The notes under the pieces: generated by a model
Databases searched by the model: none
The model's input: the letters and a program-made list of their open reading frames with translations, nothing else
Told to the model about the DNA's origin: nothing
Shown here: positions 4,969 to 5,390 of the stretch, piece by piece
How positions within the stretch are numbered: the first letter of the stretch is position 1
How the letters are laid out: every line of letters begins with the position of its first letter
DNA from: Sandaracinaceae bacterium
GTDB taxonomy: Bacteria > Myxococcota_A > Polyangia > Polyangiales > Houyiibacteriaceae
Assembly: GCA_012514415.1 (NCBI GenBank)
Contig: JAAZAH010000214.1
Span: forward strand, 1-5,390
Direction: 5' to 3'
Length of the DNA stretch: 5,390 nt
Program-made: the position numbers and the translations under genes

Positions 4969-5390
4969 TCAGAGCAGCTTCTTCTCGCTCACGATCGCGC
5001 CGTCCTCGTCGACATAAATATAATCACCCGAGCGCAAGACGACGCCGCGGATGCCGATCTCCACATCGAGCTCGCCCTCGCCCCGGCGCACGCTCTTTCG
5101 CGGGATCGATCCGAGCGCGAGCACGCCGAGCTGCATCTCCCCAAGGGCCTTCGTATCGCGCACGCATCCTTCGATGATCACGCCTGCCCAGCCGTTATCG
5201 ACGGCGGATTGCCCGATGAGATCGCCCATCAGCGCGTGATGGAGCGAGCCACCACCATCGACCACGAGCACCCGGCCCTCGCCGGGCGTCGCGAGCGTCG
5301 ACTTCACCACGCTATTGTCGCCGAAGCAGCGCGCCGTCTTCACCTCGCCTGAGAAACTCGCGCGTCCACCGTACGATCGGAGGCCGGGGA
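4969..5390 (-). CDS. rraA: RraA family protein (RNase E activity regulator / HMG aldolase family), 5' end outside window
   Basis: The reading frame is open to the right edge, giving 139 visible residues; about 20-25 N-terminal residues are missing compared with the usual ~160. A GTG at 5341-5343 is internal, because the codons before it encode YGGRASFSGEV, the conserved RraA segment that precedes K(T)xxCFxDNS. Further conserved blocks are GRVLVVDGGGS, ALMGDLIG, NGWAGVIIEGCVRD, LALGSIPRKS and GDYIYVDEDGAIV. In E. coli RraA binds and inhibits RNase E. Many relatives are metal-dependent 4-hydroxy-4-methyl-2-oxoglutarate aldolases / oxaloacetate decarboxylases. The Asp of VRD (codon 5155-5157) corresponds to the metal-site Asp of the aldolases; as I recall, E. 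coli RraA has Gln there. This favours enzyme activity, but sequence alone cannot decide. It is cytoplasmic, and the 233-bp gap to the next gene suggests separate transcription. Confidence 0.93.
   Translation of the reverse strand, partial: PGLRSYGGRASFSGEVKTARCFGDNSVVKSTLATPGEGRVLVVDGGGSLHHALMGDLIGQSAVDNGWAGVIIEGCVRDTKALGEMQLGVLALGSIPRKSVRRGEGELDVEIGIRGVVLRSGDYIYVDEDGAIVSEKKLL

Noticed and set aside
5341..5343. GTG as the start of rraA
   Set aside because: Conserved RraA residues (YGGRASFSGE) are encoded immediately upstream in frame to the window edge.

Overview
The window is GC-rich and tightly coded. It carries several secreted or lipid-anchored Cys-rich proteins, a seven-blade RCC1-type propeller lipoprotein, and a strong CTC/GCG/CGC codon preference. 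This combination is typical of Myxococcota, Bradymonadota and related former delta-proteobacteria. That assignment is an inference from style; no marker gene fixes the taxon.

Layout. (1) Positions 1-317 (+) hold the C-terminal end of a secreted Cys-rich protein. It overlaps by 16 bp the next gene, 302-1771 (+), a lipoprotein with a full set of RCC1 repeats. These two look like one transcription unit, closed by a strong stem-loop at 1834-1869. (2) Positions 1891-2016 hold a stem-loop and then five units of a short repeat spaced exactly 23 bp apart. The last unit contains the start codon of 2010-3254 (+), an AAA_14/DUF4143 ATPase with a C-terminal PD-(D/E)XK-like domain. (3) Downstream of the ATPase, 3396-3521 holds six more units of the same repeat family, again exactly 23 bp apart. 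The ATPase is therefore bracketed by related phased arrays, and the first ~38 bp of the two arrays are nearly identical (36/38). (4) Positions 3683-4270 (+) encode a lipoprotein whose second half resembles the subtilisin propeptide/inhibitor I9 fold, with no protease attached. (5) Between its stop and the next gene, 4277-4342 looks like a decayed fragment of the Walker A region of an ATPase of the same family as 2010-3254. (6) Positions 4343-4735 (-) encode a small Cys-rich lipoprotein, apparently with its own promoter. (7) Positions 4969-5390 (-) are an RraA-family protein (RNase E regulator / HMG-aldolase family), running off the right edge.

How they fit together: the Cys-rich and RCC1 proteins and the two lipoproteins are envelope or surface proteins of unproven function. 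RraA is an ordinary cytoplasmic gene. The ATPase with its arrays and the second ATPase remnant look like an accessory insertion among them; leucine codon use (CTG/TTG-rich in its first half, CTC in the neighbours) agrees with this. The least expected structure in the window is the pair of 23-bp-phased arrays, with the ATPase start codon placed inside one repeat unit.
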